A stretch of 25,785 bases of DNA from DASSJF01 sp035280345 (GTDB lineage Bacteria > Sysuimicrobiota > Sysuimicrobiia > Sysuimicrobiales > Segetimicrobiaceae). A program made the position numbers and the translations under genes. The DNA lies in NCBI GenBank assembly GCA_035280345.1, contig DATEGA010000199.1:1-25785 (forward strand). The letters are read 5' to 3'. The notes under the pieces were generated by a model. That model ran no database searches. It was not told the origin of the DNA and saw nothing but the letters and a program-made list of their open reading frames with translations. Shown one piece after another: positions 22,475 to 25,785 of the stretch (position 1 is its first letter; every line of letters starts with the position of its first letter).

Positions 22475-23824
22475 CTATGAGATGTGCATCGTGCGGTTGT
22501 AGCCTGCGATGGCCTGATCGATCTCGCGCGCGGCGTCGTCGAGCGCCGGCTTCGCCGTCTTGCGGCCGAGCACGGCGGCTTCGATCGCGTCCTCGACGTG
22601 CTGGCGGGCCTCCGGAAAGACGCCGAGCAGCGCGCCCTGCGTCGCCCGATTGATCGGGCTGCTGCGCAGCTCGCTGATCGCGGTGAGGAACTGGGGGTTC
22701 TTGGCGAGTGTCTCCTGCGCGGCGGGCTCCCGGTACGCATCGCGGCGGATCGGAAAATAGCCTGTGCCGGCGTACCACGCGGCCTGCTGCGGCGGCGCGC
22801 TGATGAATTTGACGAACTCCCACGCCGCCTGCTGCTCCGCCGGCGGCCGGTTCTTCAGGATCCAGACGGACGCACCGCCGACGATGCTCCCGCCCGACGC
22901 GGCCGACGGTGGTTTCGGCAGGTAGCCGGTGCCGATCTCGAACCGGCCCCCCGCCTGGGTCAGCAAACTGCGCAGCACCGCGGTCGAGTCGAAGGTCATC
23001 GCGGTCTGCCCGGCGGCGAACGCGCGCTGGCTCGCCGCGGTGGGCCGCCCCGGGTTTGTGGCAACACCGGCCTTCACCATCCGGGCCCACCACTCGAGAA
23101 TGCGCGTCCCCTCTTCCCCGCGGTTGAAGACGACGGTTGTCGGCGCCGCATCCCGGCCGTTCCCGTGGTCGCAGTAGAGGGCACCCTGCCGCGCCAGCAG
23201 TTGCTCGAAAAACCAGCCGTAGATGGCGAGCGTGATGCCGGACCGGGTCGCGTTACTCTGGACGAGCCGCTTCGCGTAGTCCTCGATCTCCTCAAACGTC
23301 TGCGGCGGCCGGTTCGGGTCCAGCCCCGCTTTTTTGAAGAGATCCTTGTTGTAGTAGAGGATGGCGCTCGACGTGTTGAACGGCATCGAGTACAGGCGGC
23401 CGGCCACGCGGTAGTAGGCGAGGATGTTGGGCTCGAGCGGGCCGAGGTCGACCTTGTCGCGGTCGATGAAATCCTGCATCGGCACGACGCCCTTGCTGTC
23501 GATCATGAACCGCGTGCCGATGTCGTACACCTGCGCGACGGCGGGGACCGCGGGCGACTGCATCGAGGCCCGCAGCTTGTTGATGGCGTCGTCGTAGGTG
23601 CCCTGGAACTGGGCGTCGACCTGAATGTCGCGGCGCGAGGCGTTGAAGCGGTTGACGAACGCCCGCACCACCGTCTCGCCGAGCGCCCCGCCCATCGAAT
23701 GCCAGAACGCGATCCGGGTCGGCGCCTGCGCCCAGGCCGGCCGGGCCGCCCGCACACGGAGCGCCGCACCCGCCGTCACCGCCCCCGCCCCGCGAAGTAC
23801 GGTCCGTCTCGTCAGCCGTCTCAC
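22475..23824 (-). CDS. UgpB-like ABC sugar/glycerophosphate substrate-binding protein, Tat-type signal
   Basis: A family 1 extracytoplasmic binding protein of 449 residues. The N-terminus RRLTRRTVLRGAGAV is a twin-arginine (TRRTVLR) signal followed by a short alanine-rich hydrophobic run, with likely cleavage after AWA near residue 33. No lipobox Cys. The mature start AFWHSMGGALGETVVRAFVN and the GTYDDAINKLRAS segment resemble UgpB of the glycerol-3-phosphate/glycerophosphodiester system; FNTSSAILYYNKDLF is a general family feature. The GTG at 23824 has GAGG seven bases upstream, and the gene begins 44 bases after the permease stop. The cluster with GDPD and glpK supports a glycerophosphodiester or glycerol-type ligand; a sugar ligand is not excluded. 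Confidence 0.9.
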   Translation of the reverse strand: MRRLTRRTVLRGAGAVTAGAALRVRAARPAWAQAPTRIAFWHSMGGALGETVVRAFVNRFNASRRDIQVDAQFQGTYDDAINKLRASMQSPAVPAVAQVYDIGTRFMIDSKGVVPMQDFIDRDKVDLGPLEPNILAYYRVAGRLYSMPFNTSSAILYYNKDLFKKAGLDPNRPPQTFEEIEDYAKRLVQSNATRSGITLAIYGWFFEQLLARQGALYCDHGNGRDAAPTTVVFNRGEEGTRILEWWARMVKAGVATNPGRPTAASQRAFAAGQTAMTFDSTAVLRSLLTQAGGRFEIGTGYLPKPPSAASGGSIVGGASVWILKNRPPAEQQAAWEFVKFISAPPQQAAWYAGTGYFPIRRDAYREPAAQETLAKNPQFLTAISELRSSPINRATQGALLGVFPEARQHVEDAIEAAVLGRKTAKPALDDAAREIDQAIAGYNRTMHIS

Positions 23825-23868
23825 CGCTGCACCTCGCCTCTCCGCGTCCGGAATCGGCCGCGCGGAAA

Positions 23869-24678
23869 CTACCCTTTTACCGCGCCGGCCGTCAGTCCTC
23901 GCACCACATGCCGGTAGCCGAGCAGGAAGACGACCGCGGTCGGCAGCACCATGAGCACCACGCCGGCCATGACGAGGCCCCAGGAGACGGCCTCCTGCGA
24001 CTGCAGGAGCGAGAGCCCGATCTGCACCGTCCGCATCGCCGTCGAGTTGATCACGAGCAGCGGCCACAGGTACTGATTCCAGGTCGACAGGAAGGCGTAG
24101 ATCCCCAGCGTCGCGAGCGCCGGGCGCGCGAGCGGCAGCACGATCGTCCACAGAAAGCGGCGCCGCGAACAACCGTCCATCCGAGCGGCGTCCGCCAGTT
24201 CCCGGGGAATCGTCAAGAAGAACTGGCGCAGCAGGAACGTCCCGAATGCCGTCGCCAGAAACGGCGCCACGAGCGCCGGGTACGTGTCGAGCCAGCCCAA
24301 AGCCCGGACGGTGAGGTAGTTCGGGATCAGCGTGACCTCGAGCGGCACCATCAGCGTGGCGAGAAACGCGAAGAACAGCACGCGGCGGCCGGGGAAGTCG
24401 ATGAAGACGAAGGCAAAAGCCGCGAGCGATGACGTCAGGAGTTGACCGGCGGTCACAGTGCCCGACTGGATCGCCGAGTTCAAGAGGAACCGCCCGAGCG
24501 GCGCCTTCGTCAGGGCGTCGCCGTAGTTGTCGAGAACCGGCGCCTGCGGCCACAGCGACGGCGGATACCGGCCCAGCTCCGCCGCGGACTTGAGACTTGT
24601 CGAGACGGCGAACAGCAGCGGAAACAGCACGACCACCGCGATCGCGATCATTCCTGCGTGCCGCAGCGCCGCGGTCAC
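23869..24678 (-). CDS. ABC sugar/glycerophosphate permease (UgpE-like)
   Basis: A MalG/UgpE-type inner-membrane permease, 269 residues with about six membrane segments, beginning AGMIAIAVVVLFPLLFAVST. The ATPase-contact EAA loop is ELADAARMDGCSRRRFLWTI followed by VLPLARPAL. The FLSTWNQYLWPLLV segment near the C-terminus is typical of this subunit. GTG 24678 overlaps the upstream permease stop as GTGA, so the two are coupled; a longer open frame into that gene has no similarity. It forms the channel together with the UgpA-like protein. Confidence 0.93.
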   Translation of the reverse strand: MTAALRHAGMIAIAVVVLFPLLFAVSTSLKSAAELGRYPPSLWPQAPVLDNYGDALTKAPLGRFLLNSAIQSGTVTAGQLLTSSLAAFAFVFIDFPGRRVLFFAFLATLMVPLEVTLIPNYLTVRALGWLDTYPALVAPFLATAFGTFLLRQFFLTIPRELADAARMDGCSRRRFLWTIVLPLARPALATLGIYAFLSTWNQYLWPLLVINSTAMRTVQIGLSLLQSQEAVSWGLVMAGVVLMVLPTAVVFLLGYRHVVRGLTAGAVKG

Positions 24679-25556
24679 TGATAGGTCACCCAGCGTTCGA
24701 ACACCGTGAACTGCAGGACCGTCAGGAGCAGCATCAGCCCGAACAAGACCATGGCCTGCGCCGCGGCGAGCCCGAACCGGAAGTTCACGAAGGCGTTGCG
24801 GAAAATCGAATAGACGATGACGTTGGTCGATTCCACGGGACCGCCCTGCGTGAGAATGTTGATCTGGCCGAACGACTGCAGCACGCCGATCGTCCCGACA
24901 ACACCGACGAAAAACAGGGCGGGCGAAATCGCCGGGACCACGACATGGCGGAACACGCCCCAGGCCCCCGCGCCGTCGATCCGCGCCGCCTCGACCAGAT
25001 CGTCCGGCACCCCTTGCAGCGCGGCCAGCAGCACCACGACGTTGAAACCGAGGTCCTTCCAGACCGTGGCCGCCGCGACCGCGGGCAGCGCCCAACGAGG
25101 ATCGGTGAGCCAGCCGACCGCCGGCACATGCAGGAGGCCCATGACGTAGTCGAGGACACCGACGTTCGGGTCGAAGAGCCACGCCCAGATGAGCGCCGCG
25201 GCGGCGATGCTGACCGCGATCGTAAACGAGTAGGCCGTCCGGTAGATGGTAATACCGCGCACGGGCCGGTTGGCGAGGAGCGCGAGCGGGAGACCGATCA
25301 CGATGCCGGCCGGGACCGTGTACAGCGCGAAGAGAAAGCTGACGCGCAGGCTGTTCAGAAACACCGGGGAGGCCGCGAGGCGCGCGTAGTTGCCGGCGCC
25401 GGCGTAGAGGCCGAGCCCCCCGAAGGGATCGGTCTCGTACAAGCTCAGTTGGGCGTTTCGGACCAGCGGATAGAAGACGAACAGGACGAACGCCGCGAGC
25501 GATGGAACGAGATAGGCGAGCGCCGAGAGCAACTCCCGGCGGGCGCGCGGCGTCAC
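24675..25556 (-). CDS. ABC sugar/glycerophosphate permease (UgpA-like)
   Basis: A MalF/UgpA-type permease, 293 residues. The N-terminal membrane helix LLSALAYLVPSLAAFVLFVF is followed by YPLVRNAQLSLYETDPFGG, a standard UgpA opening. The EAA loop is DLVEAARIDGAGAWGVFRHV followed by VVPAISPAL. NILTQGGPVESTNVIVYSIF is conserved near the end. The GTG at 25556 overlaps the GDPD stop (GTGA), continuing the chain of coupled junctions. No UgpC-type ATPase gene is in the window. Confidence 0.93.
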   Translation of the reverse strand: MTPRARRELLSALAYLVPSLAAFVLFVFYPLVRNAQLSLYETDPFGGLGLYAGAGNYARLAASPVFLNSLRVSFLFALYTVPAGIVIGLPLALLANRPVRGITIYRTAYSFTIAVSIAAAALIWAWLFDPNVGVLDYVMGLLHVPAVGWLTDPRWALPAVAAATVWKDLGFNVVVLLAALQGVPDDLVEAARIDGAGAWGVFRHVVVPAISPALFFVGVVGTIGVLQSFGQINILTQGGPVESTNVIVYSIFRNAFVNFRFGLAAAQAMVLFGLMLLLTVLQFTVFERWVTYQ

Positions 25557-25785
25557 GCAGGCCCGACCATCCGCGCGAGCAGCCGCGCGTCGTTCGAGGT
25601 CACGCCGTCGACGCCCCACGCGAGGCATTGCCGCATCGGCTCCTCCTCATCGATCGTCCACGGGAAGACGCCCAGTCCCGCCTCATGCGCCTCCGCGACG
25701 ACGCCGGCGGTGAGGAGCCTCCAGCGCGGACACAGCGCGTCGGCCGCGGCCGCGCGGGCGGCCGCCACCGCGTCCACCGGCCGCG
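25553..25785 (-). CDS. Glycerophosphodiester phosphodiesterase, C-terminal fragment (gene cut by window edge)
   Basis: Only the last 76 residues are visible; the gene continues beyond the right edge. The segment HEAGLGVFPWTIDEEEPMRQ followed by CLAWGVDGVTSNDARLL matches the C-terminal barrel strand and helix of GDPD/UgpQ enzymes, which normally read W-T-V-N followed by a G-V-D-G-(I/V)-x-(T/S) block. The enzyme cleaves glycerophosphodiesters to sn-glycerol-3-phosphate and an alcohol. Whether it has a signal peptide cannot be seen. It overlaps the UgpA-like permease start by 4 bases and so belongs to the same operon. Confidence 0.85.
   Translation of the reverse strand, partial: RPVDAVAAARAAAADALCPRWRLLTAGVVAEAHEAGLGVFPWTIDEEEPMRQCLAWGVDGVTSNDARLLARMVGPA

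Noticed and set aside
20932..22740. PHP gene extended through the whole of glpK
   Set aside because: Glycerol kinase motifs are in the other frame. GTG 20931 has GGAGG and a GTGA overlap with the glpK stop.
1..25785. tRNA, rRNA, CRISPR arrays, insertion sequences
   Set aside because: No repeat-spacer pattern, transposase motif, flanking target duplication or tRNA cloverleaf was noticed on either strand by eye.

Overview
The window is about 70% G+C and almost fully coding. It has many GTG starts, ATGA/GTGA stop-start overlaps and short intergenic gaps. It carries no rRNA, tRNA, CRISPR array or mobile element that I can see. It reads as a chromosomal segment of a high-GC, free-living, probably heterotrophic bacterium. 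Neither substrate-binding protein has a lipobox cysteine; one has a plain Sec signal and the other a Tat-like signal, which would suit an organism with a periplasm. A deep-branching high-GC lineage known mainly from metagenomes is possible, but I cannot name the taxon.

Region 1 (1-9737, minus strand). A gltB transcription unit begins at an extended -10 promoter near 9690. It runs through a structured leader that I recognise as a ykkC-class riboswitch, most likely the ppGpp-sensing subtype given the glutamate synthase context. A strong intrinsic terminator follows, then gltB. Downstream lie an AMP-forming acyl-CoA ligase and an HpaB/AbfD-family flavoprotein that lacks the Fe-S cysteines of 4-hydroxybutyryl-CoA dehydratase. 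Beyond those, a fused MntA-HepT-like protein with altered catalytic motifs overlaps a Ser/Thr protein kinase that runs off the left edge.

Region 2 (9738-20013). This is an amino-sugar/murein scavenging island. nagA is transcribed leftward. Divergently run a GNAT acetyltransferase, a peptide-type ABC importer (binding protein and two permeases, no ATPase), murQ, anmK, an AmiE/YbbE-like beta-lactamase-fold hydrolase, a BadF/NagK-type sugar kinase and nanE. Read together: muropeptides are imported, the peptide is removed, anhydroMurNAc or MurNAc is phosphorylated, lactate is removed to give GlcNAc-6-P, and NagA or NanE takes it onward.

Region 3 (20017-25785, minus strand). This is a glycerol/glycerophosphodiester operon read leftward from beyond the right edge. 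In transcription order it holds a truncated glycerophosphodiester phosphodiesterase, two Ugp-type permeases, a UgpB-like binding protein, glycerol kinase and a PHP-domain phosphoesterase. All junctions are tight, and again no ATPase gene is present. It meets nanE tail to tail with 3 bp between the stop codons.
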